Notes: a model not told the origin generated them from the sequence alone. 53,766 nt of DNA from Candidatus Nitrosocosmicus agrestis (GCF_008389435.1 NZ_VUYS01000013.1:1-53766), one strand, 5' to 3'; positions 43,849-53,541 are shown, counted from the first letter of the stretch. Numbers and translations: made by a program.

Positions 43849-44537
43849 TCTTTCTTTTTTTTAACCTTCTTGTTTTAGAGACTGAAGTAAGTAAATGATA
43901 TGTACAACTTCTGTCCTCCTCACAGGAGATGTCGTTGCCTATTAAATAAATAATTGATGAAGATCTCTTGTGTTAGGTATTGTATATCACTATCTTTATT
44001 TTGATTGTGTATTTAAAACGAAGCAACCGGTGATAGATAGCTATATGTTCTTTTGTTTGTGACCTGTATCTATTATCTTGTAAACCTGTCTTCATTTTGA
44101 TAATCCAATGAATTCTTAAACACTCTTTGGATATGGATTTTTTTATTAGATGGCCTAATTATCTTTCGGAATTGAAAGAGTACTGCAAATAAATGTTAGT
44201 TGCAGCCGAATGTTTTTGGTGGTGTCGGGGCTATTATAAGATGATATATTAAAAGATCAGGCCTCTCCCAACTTTAAACCACCATCACATCACCTAACCC
44301 AAATGATCAAATGAAATTATGTTTGGTAACAAATTTTGATTAATTGCCTTTATCAAACAAAAGAAATTTGAAGAACAATCTCGTAAATGTTTTTTTCCAA
44401 CTAATTCACCAAATTTCTTACAGTGTATCAAGACAATTGAATCTTTGTTTCAAGATTCTCCAATATATGAATATAATTTCTAAAAAGGATCAGAATATGC
44501 TATTATTATCTGATCCCTCGATAAGTAAGTATTATCC
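43849..44537. other. Spacer between IS copy B and the Nudix gene
   Basis: About 690 bp. One frame at 44344-44565 (plus) overlaps the Nudix gene and looks like a shadow. A small CTCCT-CAC-AGGAG hairpin lies near 43915. Nothing else recognised. Confidence 0.5.
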
Positions 44538-44999
44538 TTATGCAGGGTCCTTCGTAGACCAATAGGTACCTCGCATGTGTTTCCACCTCACAAAGTCATT
44601 TAGTATTCTCTTATGGTCAAATGCAAATTTAAAGTCTGAAATTGATCCGATTGATATCCATTTTATGGCTGATGCGTCATCCCCTGCAACTGGTTCTATT
44701 TTTTTATTACCAATTATTTCTCCGATAAAAACCGTGGTAATGATGTGCTTTCTTGGATCCCTTTTTGGATCCGAGTAAACTCCCAATATTTCTCTCAATC
44801 GAATTGGCAGAGCAGTTTCTTCCATTATTTCTCTAACTGCTGCTTGTTCTACGGTTTCATTTTCGTTTACGAATCCCCCTGGAATAGCGAGTTCGTCTTT
44901 AAATGGATTCCTTTTTCTCTTTACAACTAAAATTTCCTCTTCTCTTGTTATTATGACGTCCGTAGTAGGAGTTGGATTTTTATAAACTTTCGTGTCCAA
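44538..44999 (-). CDS. Nudix hydrolase (ADP-ribose pyrophosphatase-like)
   Basis: 153 residues. The Nudix box reads GGFVNENETVEQAAVREIME followed by ETAL, keeping the REUxEE core; the usual final Gly is Ala. The preceding strand (ELAIPGGFV) and N-terminal TTDVIITREEEILVVKRKRN match ADP-ribose or NADH pyrophosphatase types. It hydrolyses a nucleoside diphosphate linked to another group, with Mg2+. Cytosolic, single gene. Confidence 0.9.
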   Translation of the reverse strand: MDTKVYKNPTPTTDVIITREEEILVVKRKRNPFKDELAIPGGFVNENETVEQAAVREIMEETALPIRLREILGVYSDPKRDPRKHIITTVFIGEIIGNKKIEPVAGDDASAIKWISIGSISDFKFAFDHKRILNDFVRWKHMRGTYWSTKDPA

Positions 45000-45175
45000 G
45001 GATCTGCCCTTTACTCCTAAAGATATGGAAACTTCCTTTTGTATGTAGCTAATCTTTTTCGTTTATTGTGATATATTCGCTTAATTTGCAGACAACATTG
45101 GGTACAGCTAAATACCTTTAATTTGGAAAAAGGACTTGATGAAATGGTGTAGATAGGTATCTCCTGTCAATATTT

Positions 45176-45545
45176 TTACAAAAGTACATTGACTTCTTTT
45201 CTCATATCATATAAGATAACTGGTATTAAGAAAATTCTATCTACTATAATACCAGGATTAAGGTTTTTAATCAGATCATTTTGGAGGTATTAAATGCTGA
45301 TATCAATTTACTTTAATTTCGGGTTTTATTCATTTAACTTCATTAATTATTCTATACCCGTTAATAATGGGCATCCGAAGATCAGTAATTACCAAACAAT
45401 ATTTGTTGAAATTTTTCTTAAAATGGTTCAAAGCTAAAGTGGATCTTCGAAAGTAGATATTGTAATACTGGTTTATTCAAGGCCATTTTTGTATACGAAC
45501 ATAGACTTTTTTCATCTTCAATGATTATCAAGTGAACGGTATTGA
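45176..45545 (-). pseudogene. CheY-like response regulator, heavily decayed
   Basis: Three frames together spell a receiver domain. HLIIIEDEKSLCSYTKMALN holds the acidic pocket. After a shift comes FNKYCLVITDLRMPIINGYR, whose Asp (TDLRMP) is the phosphoacceptor. After stops, IKPEIKV and finally NPGIIVDRIFLIPVILYD up to TAA 45176. At least two frameshifts and two in-frame stops are present, so this is real decay, not one base error. A former partner for a kinase such as that at 35129 is possible but not shown. Confidence 0.75.
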
Positions 45546-45803
45546 TTTAGGAACCTTATACATTTAAATCCAGTTGATTTATGATACGATCATATCATAC
45601 TATAGGTTTCTTCATTTGTAATAAAAAATAGGAACAATCAACTTTTGTATCCTTTAAAGATTATATTATTTTAGAGGATCGGAACTTTTTTTTGAGACAA
45701 GTTGTTTGACAAAATTAGAATAATTTTGCATGGACTATTAACACTCCTTAGTTTTTAATCTTTATTATTCTAATGGATATATGTATCCTAAAATTTACTG
45801 CAT

Positions 45804-45917
45804 ATGAAAAACCGTTTTAAACTTAAAGGAAGTTTCTAATCTTTTGGAATTGCCTTTCTTGAATTGTTATTTCCAGTTTTTTTGATTCTAATTGGTCTTA
45901 TTTTATATGATTATTAA
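45804..45917 (+). pseudogene. Possible broken small membrane protein
   Basis: ATG 45804 gives MKNRFKLKGSF, then TAA, then in the same frame SFGIAFLELLFPVFLILIGL with ILYDY before a second TAA. A positive head and one membrane helix are the pattern of a small membrane protein with one nonsense codon, but chance is possible in DNA this AT-rich. The surrounding 45550-46070 shows nothing else. Confidence 0.25.
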
Positions 45918-46070
45918 ACTGGTGAATCTTGATATCTGCAAGGTAACTGGTAAGTGTTTAAGAATCATGCCATTCTATTCGTGTGAAAAAAACTTTATTA
46001 TGATTTGACCGAAATGTAGACAATATAATCATTTATGGCAAAATTCATGCTCAAATAATTTTGATATACT

Positions 46071-46119
46071 GGAGCCCTTGAGGGGCTCTAATCATGTCCT
46101 GCGAAAGCAGATATACATG
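46071..46119 (+). ncRNA. Candidate structured RNA: two hairpins, one with a GAAA tetraloop
   Basis: Stem 1 pairs GAGCCC (46072-46077) with GGGCTC (46083-46088). Stem 2 pairs CTGC (46099-46102) with GCAG (46107-46110) across a GAAA tetraloop, and is enclosed by CATGT (46093-46097) and ACATG (46115-46119) across an asymmetric internal loop. It is a GC-rich island in a 1.3-kb AT-rich gene-free stretch. Could be a small RNA, a leader element or a decayed RNA gene. No known class recognised. Confidence 0.35.
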
Positions 46120-46359
46120 AAAGAACTTGATTATATAAGAAATTTAATCTATTTAAGAATTCCTACACTATTGCATGAAAGAAAATAATTTTAAAGCATT
46201 TGTTATTCATTTATATTTATTCAAATATATACAACTAATCGTAAGGCGGATACTTTTTGCATACCTGCAAATATTACTAGTTTCTATTTTATTTAATTCG
46301 AGATCTATTACACCAAACAAGTCAATAAATCTTACTTAAACGTTACAATAAGAAATTAA

Positions 46360-46662
46360 GTGCTAGTCAGAGTCTATTTTTACAAGGAAAATGGTGCTGA
46401 TTTGATAACAAGGTTGGTAAAAATAAGTCGTATGGCCCTTGATACTGTCTATGAATTAGTGTGGGAGATGGAGTTTAAGAATGTCTTAAGCCCTGGGCGG
46501 ATTTGGTTAAAATTTAAAGAAGAGGATAATCCATTTGGCATATCGTTAAAGTCAAACAGAACACATCATAAAGTGGCTATAGGGGATATTATCCAGATAG
46601 TGGAGGAATATTATTTAGTAGTTGATGTCGGCGTAAAGAAAATAACCGTTGTAAATGACTGA
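46360..46662 (+). CDS. Hypothetical 100-residue beta-rich protein
   Basis: GTG start at 46360 (MLVRVYFYKENGADLITRLV). Beta-rich ending VAIGDIIQIVEEYYLVVDVG. The composition looks like a genuine small cytosolic protein. Family not recognised. It lies 263 bp before the ion-channel gene on the same strand. Confidence 0.55.
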   Translation: MLVRVYFYKENGADLITRLVKISRMALDTVYELVWEMEFKNVLSPGRIWLKFKEEDNPFGISLKSNRTHHKVAIGDIIQIVEEYYLVVDVGVKKITVVND

Positions 46663-46824
46663 GAAGCAGAGCTAAGTTATTCTATAATTTTAGGTTGTAA
46701 GGTGGTAGTATCTTTAATGATGTTCTGTTTTGCTTCTTTATGTATATTATTACGCCTAGTCCCCAAATCTGCTTATTACTAATACTACTGTTTTGTTATT
46801 GATACAAAAACCTGTCAGCCATTG

Positions 46825-46893
46825 ATTCTTTGGTCCTTAGAAGGTATGGATGGTTCAGGCAAACTGGCATCAAACACTTTAATCCAAAATTAG
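46825..46893 (+). pseudogene. Possible thymidylate-kinase P-loop remnant
   Basis: A 22-residue frame reads LWSLEGMDGSGKLASNTLIQ before TAG. EGMDGSGK matches the P-loop of dTMP kinases (EGxDGSGKST). Too short to be functional. The resemblance may be chance, but the motif is specific. Confidence 0.3.
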
Positions 46894-46924
46894 AAATATT
46901 GTTGACTGAGAAGATAATCGTGAA

Positions 46925-47716
46925 TTGTTAGCCTCGGTAAAACAAATCATTAATAATTCATCTTTTAACCACTTCGTTACAGTTGTAATCTTGGTACAAG
47001 CTGCAGTGTTGGTGTTAGAAACTATTCCATATTTTAAAAGTTATTACTATTTTCTTGAGTCGATCAATATCGCTGTTTTGACTGTGTATATAGTTGAGGC
47101 TGGATTAAAAATTACTGGTTCCTATCCACACTTCTCAAACTATTTCAAAAATGGTTGGAATATTCTTGACTTTTCTATCATAGTACTATCTCTATTACCC
47201 TTGGGAGGGAGCTATACGACTGTAGCCAGACTTATCCGGCTTTTGAGGGTAACAAAATTAACCAACCGATCCAAGGAAATGTCTATGGTGGTAATGACGA
47301 TTGTAAGATCAATACCTAGCATGGTAAATATATTCTTACTTTTGTCTTTACTCTTCTTTCTCTATAGCATTGCTGGATATCATCTATTTGGTGCAATTGA
47401 TCCTACTCATTGGGGTTCTCTGCCTCGATCCGGGTTAACTCTCTTTCAAATCCTGACTCTTGAAGGCTGGGTTGAAGTGATGTCTACAGTTACTCAAGCC
47501 AATCCATTAAATATATTGTACTTTATCAGCTTCATAGTTATAGGCACATTTATTGTCATAAATATATTTGTGGCTGTAATAGTAAGAAAGTCCGAAGAGG
47601 CCTACAAAGCTTTGGAAGATGAGATTCGTAATCCTGTCACCCAAAAAGAAATACTCTCTGAGATTAGGGAAATAAAAAAGAAAATCGATGAATTAGAATC
47701 TCGTTTAGCTAAATAG
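46925..47716 (+). CDS. Voltage-gated ion channel, single-domain NaChBac-like
   Basis: 263 residues, TTG start. Six membrane helices: S1 (FVTVVILVQAAVLVLETIPY), S2-S3 (INIAVLTVYIVEAGLKI, GWNILDFSIIVLSLLPLGG), S4 with Arg every third residue (TVARLIRLLRVTKL), S5 (VNIFLLLSLLFFLYSIAGYH), and the pore loop GLTLFQILTLEGWVEVMS, then S6. The filter TLEGW is near the TLESW of bacterial sodium channels; its Glu is the likely cation site. The C-terminus is a coiled coil (EIREIKKKIDELESRL) that would tetramerise it. Sodium or mixed cation selectivity is inferred. Confidence 0.9.
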   Translation: MLASVKQIINNSSFNHFVTVVILVQAAVLVLETIPYFKSYYYFLESINIAVLTVYIVEAGLKITGSYPHFSNYFKNGWNILDFSIIVLSLLPLGGSYTTVARLIRLLRVTKLTNRSKEMSMVVMTIVRSIPSMVNIFLLLSLLFFLYSIAGYHLFGAIDPTHWGSLPRSGLTLFQILTLEGWVEVMSTVTQANPLNILYFISFIVIGTFIVINIFVAVIVRKSEEAYKALEDEIRNPVTQKEILSEIREIKKKIDELESRLAK

Positions 47717-47973
47717 AAACCCATGAAAATGCGTTGAATCGTCAATTTCATTAGGATTGAGGAGAACTACTGAGGATTACATCATGTTTTTTTACAATGA
47801 TTCTGCAGATATCTTTGAATTTGCATAATGGTGCGTATTATACTGTATTGATTAAAAAAAGCATAATAATTTATTTCTTGCAGACTATTTTGATCTGGAA
47901 ATAGTTTTAAAAACGAATGAATTATTTAAAGAGTATTTTGATGCTAATTCGAATTTTGCTTTGAAAAAAAAGT

Positions 47974-48246
47974 TTATTGTTGGCCTAATGCCAAATTGCC
48001 GTCGTTATTCTGGAAGAGAAGACCTACGTTGTTACATCCTGCAATAGTGAATGTACCTGATACACATTGTGCGTTTTGCTCATTTGCTTGTCCTTGCTCA
48101 ATTTCTTGCTCTGCATCGTTTGATTTTTTGTGTTTTCCGCCAGCAAATGCCATGTTGTCGCCTAATGCAACTACTGAACCGATTAAGGCTGCTGCAATGA
48201 ACATTGCAAATATTCCAACTTTATAGTTTTTTGTTAGGTTACTCAT
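47974..48246 (-). CDS. Secreted single-repeat Cys-pair protein
   Basis: 90 residues. A signal peptide (VGIFAMFIAAALIGSVVALG), a basic linker (GGKHKKSNDAE), one repeat with QEIEQGQANEQNAQC, C-x9-C-NN and the terminal GNLALGQQ. The same plan as 16030 and 39334. Upstream the TATTGCA element is found (48302-48308, minus strand) with a clear TATA-like stretch, but not the TTCTA palindrome. Confidence 0.75.
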   Translation of the reverse strand: MSNLTKNYKVGIFAMFIAAALIGSVVALGDNMAFAGGKHKKSNDAEQEIEQGQANEQNAQCVSGTFTIAGCNNVGLLFQNNDGNLALGQQ

Positions 48247-48559
48247 TATAATCGAAAAGTATAATCAAAATTAATTATATCATAGTTTGGATTAATGCTA
48301 CTGCAATATAGATACAAAATTATATACTTTAAATAAAGTCTAAAAAATGTATTTGTACTTGTTTTTAATAAATATTTACCAGAATATTTTTACCGAATTT
48401 AAGAATCCCAAAAACCATCCTAAAAAATATATTTATTTTAGAGTATCTTTCCTCGGAGATTACTAATTCAGGCAATAATTTTATACTAGTTTTTAAAAAG
48501 ATATACTAAATTATATCCGACTTATGTATTTAAGGGAGAAAAAGATAGTATAATATAAA

Positions 48560-49045
48560 TTGACTCAAATGTCAAAAGAGGAAATAATTGATTTCCTAAA
48601 TCAAGGGACGATGACTGCTAAAGTCTCGACAGCTAGTGCAAGCGGAGTGCCCCATGTTGCACCTGTGTGGTTTATGATAGATAATAATAATAATAATAAT
48701 AATGAATCATCTAGGCCAAAGAATCGTGATGATGGGGACTTGGTATTAGTTTTCACAACTTCTGAGAAATCTGTAAAGGCAAAACAATTACTTGGCAATC
48801 CTAAAGTAAGTGTATGTATCGATGATCAAAAACCTCCTTATTCGTTCGTTATTATCAATGGAATCGCTGAGATAGAGCATAATCCAGATCATGATGTCTT
48901 GTTAAAGTATACTACAAAGCTAGCAGAAAAATATATGGGGAAAGAAAATTCTGAAAGATTTGGAAGAAGGAACGCAGTGGAAGGAGAATTAGTTGTAAGA
49001 ATAAAACCCACAAAAATTATTGCTCAGAAGAATGTTTCTGATTGA
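48560..49045 (+). CDS. Pyridoxamine-5'-phosphate-oxidase-family (PPOX) protein
   Basis: 161 residues; start TTG 48560 or ATG 48569 (MSKEEIIDFLNQGTMTAKVS). The split-barrel pattern is present: ASGVPHVAPVWFM, LVLVFTTSEKSVKAKQLLGN, VSVCIDDQKPPYSFVIINGI and the C-terminal ELVVRIKPTKIIAQ. It resembles F420- or FMN-binding PPOX proteins. A poly-Asn run encoded by (AAT)n interrupts a loop at residues about 41-48. Confidence 0.85.
   Translation: MTQMSKEEIIDFLNQGTMTAKVSTASASGVPHVAPVWFMIDNNNNNNNESSRPKNRDDGDLVLVFTTSEKSVKAKQLLGNPKVSVCIDDQKPPYSFVIINGIAEIEHNPDHDVLLKYTTKLAEKYMGKENSERFGRRNAVEGELVVRIKPTKIIAQKNVSD
48681..48703. repeat. (AAT)n microsatellite encoding poly-Asn
   Basis: About seven AAT units in frame inside the PPOX gene; loop length could vary by slippage. 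Confidence 0.8.
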
Positions 49046-49208
49046 TAATAGTTACCATCGATAGGTTTTGCAATGGGCCAAGTAAGGCTCATATTTAGAG
49101 ACAAAAATATACAATTTATTAGAAAATAATGTTTATATATTTATAGTTATTTTCCATTAATTTATAATTATGTACATCTATTTAAATTATGATGTATAAC
49201 TTACCGTA

Positions 49209-49616
49209 ATGAAGTATCTATACTTATTGCTATTAAGCGTAATGTTCATTCCAATTTCACAAGTGGCATATGGACAGAATATAATTGATCAAATCGGTCA
49301 GGCTTTTAATAATTTGACCTCTAGTATGTCGGGCGGTAACCAAACTAATCAATCATCAACCAATGGAAGCAGCGGCGCTGGCAGTGGCGGTAATTCTTCA
49401 GGAGGATCTGATAATCAATCTGCACAAGATGTTGGATCGATTCAAGAATTACAAAATCTTACATCTGGCAATCAAGAGTTACTGACAAACAATTCTGATA
49501 TATCTCCAGATAATGCATCATTATCTCAAGGATTAGAAAAAGAACAATATGTTGAACCTGAAAACCAAAGCAATGCTTTGTCATCCTCTTCAGGTAGCAA
49601 CAGCACTCAGCAGTAG
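49209..49616 (+). CDS. Secreted low-complexity Ser/Asn/Gly protein
   Basis: 135 residues. A signal peptide (YLYLLLLSVMFIPISQVAYG, cleavage before QNIID), then IIDQIGQAFNNLTSSMSGGN and a long Ser/Gly/Asn/Gln tract with many glycosylation sequons. No Cys and no repeat period. Likely a surface or matrix protein; function unknown. Confidence 0.65.
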   Translation: MKYLYLLLLSVMFIPISQVAYGQNIIDQIGQAFNNLTSSMSGGNQTNQSSTNGSSGAGSGGNSSGGSDNQSAQDVGSIQELQNLTSGNQELLTNNSDISPDNASLSQGLEKEQYVEPENQSNALSSSSGSNSTQQ

Positions 49617-49863
49617 TTACCACAATCCAATACCTTATTTTATTTTTACATTATTATGAATTTATGATTTATTTGACTTGATTAAAGTATTAGTAATTAT
49701 GAATTGATGTCTAATTGCAAAAGGATGTTCACCTTTTAGATTATCATGAGTATAAGAAAGATGAATTCTTTATCCTAGCTTAATACTGCATATTAAATAC
49801 TGGATACAAGAAAATCAGTCGAGTTCCCTCCTATATATAAACAATGTTGCCTTAAAAATAGCA

Positions 49864-50412
49864 ATGGATTTAATGAATATGAAATCTGTAATCCCTGTAA
49901 TATTAGGACTTTGTATGTTAGTTATGTTTAACCTCACATTCAATGACTCTACTGCTCAACCAGTTACCACAGGAAATTTAACCACAGGGAATGTTGCCAA
50001 AACTACAACAACAACTACTGGGGCTACTCCTTCTAATACTACTGCTCTTGCACCAACGGATAACGTTTCGACAGGAAATTCTGCATTCGATGCCTTAAAT
50101 GCCGTAAACCAGACTACTGCTAACGATACTTCTCCATCCGTCACAACACCAGAACTAAACCAAACAGGTGTCCAACCGACACCACAGGATCAGTCACAAG
50201 TGGATAAGACAAATTCAAACACATCTTCTCTATCTAGTGGATCCGAGTTAAATGAAAGACTTCTTAATTATACCAATAATGCAATATTGGCATTAAATGA
50301 GGACAATGAAACAGAGATCCAGCAAAATCTAGTTCAAATTCAAGATGCTCTGATAAAAGCAATAGGTAAACCAGTTGTAATTATCCCTGCCCCAGCTTTT
50401 GAATCCGATTGA
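49864..50412 (+). CDS. Secreted Thr/Asn-rich hypothetical protein
   Basis: 182 residues. A signal peptide (SVIPVILGLCMLVMFNLTFN, cleavage near STAQP), a Thr/Asn/Pro-rich stalk of about 90 residues, and a short helical C-terminal domain (ERLLNYTNNAILALNEDNET then IQQNLVQIQDALIKAIGKPV). The stalk-plus-helix plan suggests a cell-surface protein. The upstream TATA (CCTATATATAAACA) lies about 30 bp before the start, consistent with a nearly leaderless transcript. Confidence 0.65.
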   Translation: MDLMNMKSVIPVILGLCMLVMFNLTFNDSTAQPVTTGNLTTGNVAKTTTTTTGATPSNTTALAPTDNVSTGNSAFDALNAVNQTTANDTSPSVTTPELNQTGVQPTPQDQSQVDKTNSNTSSLSSGSELNERLLNYTNNAILALNEDNETEIQQNLVQIQDALIKAIGKPVVIIPAPAFESD

Positions 50413-50715
50413 GTTTGACTGATCCGCCACTTTATCTATTTTTGTGATAATTGTCGTAATTATTCCAGTTTTAATAGTGAATGTTTTTTTGTAACAGTGC
50501 CTCTTGAAAAATACCATTGTTGAGATCCATTGCATTATTATAGACTATCATAACGGATGGATGTGGACATATGATAATATAAAAGGCCCAGGTTCTACTT
50601 TCTATACTGCATTAACTTTAATAACTCTTGTTTTGGCTAACAAAAGGTAATCTTTTTCTCTAAATTACTGATTATTGTTCTTATTTAAATAAGTAGTAAT
50701 TGAAGGTCTTGTTAA

Positions 50716-52512
50716 ATGAATAATGATTATACTCATGCTTTGGATTATCACGAAAAGACAAAGCATTCTCAGATTAGCATACTATATTCCAGACACTATT
50801 TGGACTGGGAAAACCGTCCTAACCCTTTTAAGGTATATGTTGATTTAAAATCAATTCTGCTGCCGGATTCATTTCCAGTACCTTCTATGAATGCAGTTAA
50901 AGCCATTGCTGCGGTTAATAATAATAATATTAATAATAAAGAAGGTGATATAAAGTTCTTAGATAAAGATACATCTATAGATGATTCAAATTATGCTGAT
51001 ATAAACCGTATCAAATCCTTTCGTTTAACAGATCTAGCATCGATCCTCTTTTTTACATGCGGAATAACCCGACATATTAAATTCAATTCAACTGATTATT
51101 ATATGAGAGCTGCATCTGCAACTGGAGCACTTTATCCTATTGAGGCTTATGTCGTAAATGGTGATATAAACAAAAACGATTTAGATGCAGGAGTCTATCA
51201 CTTTAATCCTGGAAGTTTTAGTTTGACGGCTATTCGTAAAGGTGACTACAGAAAAGTACTTGCTTCATACTCCGCCAATAATTCTACAACAATGCATTCT
51301 CCAGTGTCACTCGTATTTACATCAAACTCTTGGAGGAATGCTTGGAAGTATCAGTCGCGATCATATCGCCATTGGTTTTGGGATTGTGGGGTTATTCTTG
51401 CAAATCTCCTCGCCGTATGCAAATCGTTTGGACTTCAAACTAAATTATTAATGGGTTTTATTGACGACGAGGTGAATAAATTATTGGGATTAGAATATCA
51501 TGAAGAAGCGGCGATAATTGTTGCTTCTTTGTACGCTAGCAGTTACTTAAAAGGAGGAGTAACTAATTCCAAATCGACTATGGGAAATGGATGCGAGCCT
51601 ACTAATGAACATGGTAATGAAAAAAGTGATGGCAATATTATTCAACAGGTTGATAATCTCAAACCAAAAGTTTATCCTCTTTCTTTGTCAAAAGTTTTCT
51701 ATCCTGATATCTGGAAAGCATATGATACTTCAAAACTACAAAATAGTTCTCAAGTCGTTAACTGGATTAGTAAGACTAATTTTATAATTGATAGTAGTAG
51801 TAAAAGCAATAATAGTAACAATAAGAAAAGAGTATTAAAGAAATATCCTATTGAAACTAATTTCACTGACCTTGAAATCCCTACTATTGGGAAAGTGATT
51901 CTTAAAAGAGGTTCGTCAAGAAGGTTTTCAAGAGGGGCAGTTAGCTTAAAAACCCTTTGTAATATACTAACTAGTTCAATGGGTGTTGAGGGAAAGGCCA
52001 ATTTGCCAATGGATTATAATCTTGGCCAATTGGGTCTCGTAGATCTTTATTTTATCGCAAATAACATTGATGGGCTCCAAAAAGGAGGGTATTATTTTAA
52101 TGCCACCGAAAATACATTGGACTTTCTTTCAGATATCCCTTATGCTGATTTTTCTGGTCATCTTTGTCTTGATCAGCCTCTTTTTGCAGATGCTAGTGCA
52201 GTAATATTTCTAATGGTTGAGCTTAAAAAAATTCTTAGGGTCCTAGGTAACAGGGGCTATAGGGTGGTTCAAATGGAAAGTGGCATTATCGCAGGCAAAC
52301 TGTATCTTCTTTCATACACTTTTGGGATTGGTGCATCGGGCTCAACTTTCTACGACGATGAGGTAACGGACTTTTTTTCATATCATGATGGACCAAAATC
52401 AACTATGATTGCAATTGGGATAGGAACCTCTCCATATCAATCAAAATCTGGTACTGTTTTACCTCTGAGATTGACAAATGAGCAAATGTGTGGTGAATCC
52501 AAAACGCTTTAG
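50716..52512 (+). CDS. Tandem SagB/ThcOx-type nitroreductase
   Basis: 598 residues with two nitroreductase-fold domains. Domain 1 (about 90-275): LASILFFTCGITRHI, AASATGALYPIEAYVVNGDI, HWFWDCGVILANLLAVCKSF. Domain 2 (about 385-590): LKRGSSRRFSRGAVSLKTLC, HLCLDQPLFADASAVIFLMV, YRVVQMESGIIAGKLYLLSY and TFGIGASGSTFYDDEVTDFF. This matches SagB-like FMN dehydrogenases, which in other organisms oxidise azolines in peptide natural products. No YcaO cyclodehydratase or precursor is seen here, so that role is not supported. Linkers hold Asn/Ser homopolymers. Confidence 0.82.
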   Translation: MNNDYTHALDYHEKTKHSQISILYSRHYLDWENRPNPFKVYVDLKSILLPDSFPVPSMNAVKAIAAVNNNNINNKEGDIKFLDKDTSIDDSNYADINRIKSFRLTDLASILFFTCGITRHIKFNSTDYYMRAASATGALYPIEAYVVNGDINKNDLDAGVYHFNPGSFSLTAIRKGDYRKVLASYSANNSTTMHSPVSLVFTSNSWRNAWKYQSRSYRHWFWDCGVILANLLAVCKSFGLQTKLLMGFIDDEVNKLLGLEYHEEAAIIVASLYASSYLKGGVTNSKSTMGNGCEPTNEHGNEKSDGNIIQQVDNLKPKVYPLSLSKVFYPDIWKAYDTSKLQNSSQVVNWISKTNFIIDSSSKSNNSNNKKRVLKKYPIETNFTDLEIPTIGKVILKRGSSRRFSRGAVSLKTLCNILTSSMGVEGKANLPMDYNLGQLGLVDLYFIANNIDGLQKGGYYFNATENTLDFLSDIPYADFSGHLCLDQPLFADASAVIFLMVELKKILRVLGNRGYRVVQMESGIIAGKLYLLSYTFGIGASGSTFYDDEVTDFFSYHDGPKSTMIAIGIGTSPYQSKSGTVLPLRLTNEQMCGESKTL

Positions 52513-52677
52513 TATTTTTTTATGTAGTAACTTGAATTAACTAGGCAACGTGTTTTTAATTCAGGCGAGGGTAAAGTGCGCTTAGCTAAACATTTCTTTC
52601 ATTTTTTTGGACGTCATGTGATATGGATACACAATATGCAGTGATATCTATTTAAACCATAGTCGATATGAATAAGC

Positions 52678-52980
52678 ATGAGTGAAATATCAAATACTAA
52701 TGATAGTAGTACAAATACCTATAATGCTGAAGAAAAATCTAAACATACTTCCAAGGAACATCTTTCTGAATGGTCTGATCTCATTTCCCGAGTAATAGAC
52801 AAATTGACAGGCAAGGATTTACAAGTTACATATACATTTGACGATGTTGAAATTGAAATTCAAAGAGCAAACGGATCACAAGGCACACATCAAACTGGTG
52901 CAAAATGGAAAATCGACGGAAAAATTACAATTTCGACAGAATTAATAAACGAATCCAAATACAGTGGTTCTAATTCGTAA
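52678..52980 (+). CDS. Conserved-looking hypothetical protein (100 aa)
   Basis: ATG 52678. A low-complexity N-terminus (SNTNDSSTNTYNAEEKSKHT) precedes a small domain (HLSEWSDLISRVIDKLTGKD, then the strand QVTYTFDDVEIEIQRANG and GAKWKIDGKITISTEL). No signal peptide. Family not recognised, but strand/helix pattern and composition support a real protein. Confidence 0.6.
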   Translation: MSEISNTNDSSTNTYNAEEKSKHTSKEHLSEWSDLISRVIDKLTGKDLQVTYTFDDVEIEIQRANGSQGTHQTGAKWKIDGKITISTELINESKYSGSNS

Positions 52981-53541
52981 CTGACCATTTAATTTCTGAT
53001 CCATAATTTTTTGAAATTGGGCTAACTCAATTCACCAATAATGATCTGTTTCTTTCAATCTTTATAAATACAAAATAAACTTCTAAAAATTGATAAAATA
53101 CTGGGCTTTCTATATTGTAGTCATATGACTTGACATCCTCATAAACACATAGAAATTGCTATTGGATTTGACTAGATTCCAAAGTCTGACTCTTTTTTTA
53201 TCTGAGTATCCTTTCAGCTATCTAAACTTGTATTCTATGCATGTATTAAAAATTATTCAACTTTGATTAAGATACTACGCCCTGATAAATATTAACAACA
53301 AAGCTTGAAAGAAGAAGACGCAAATATATATGAATATATCGATCAATATGGGGGTGCTAAAAAACCAACTTGAATCTGGTTATCAAACAAAGAAACACCT
53401 AAAAAAGTTGAATGGATTACATTAATTCAAGGTAATGTAAGCAAGTTCTAAATCTATGACTGTGACCCAGAAGGTGTGTGATCATAGAACGGCTAAAAGC
53501 AAGATCTGTCATCTTCTAACAAATAAATGAAATATGGATGA
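52981..53541. other. Spacer with a possible small broken ORF
   Basis: The only protein-like frame is 53305-53451 (plus): KEEDANIYEYIDQYGGAKKP, then TGA at 53371, then IWLSNKETPKKVEWITLIQG to TAA. Not identified. The rest is AT-rich. Confidence 0.3.

Noticed and set aside
44344-44565. Plus-strand 73-codon ORF overlapping the Nudix gene
   Set aside because: Overlaps a confident gene antisense and has no recognisable domain.
50716-52512. Azole-type peptide natural-product cluster around the SagB-like gene
   Set aside because: No cyclodehydratase, protease, exporter or precursor gene nearby.
6601-53451. Recoding of TGA as a sense codon, because several frames (6601-6891, 11554-12579, 23020-23205, 53305-53451) carry internal TGA
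   Set aside because: TGA is the normal stop of many intact genes here (for example those ending at 3703, 46662, 49045 and 50412), and other breaks are frameshifts or TAA, so decay or error is simpler.
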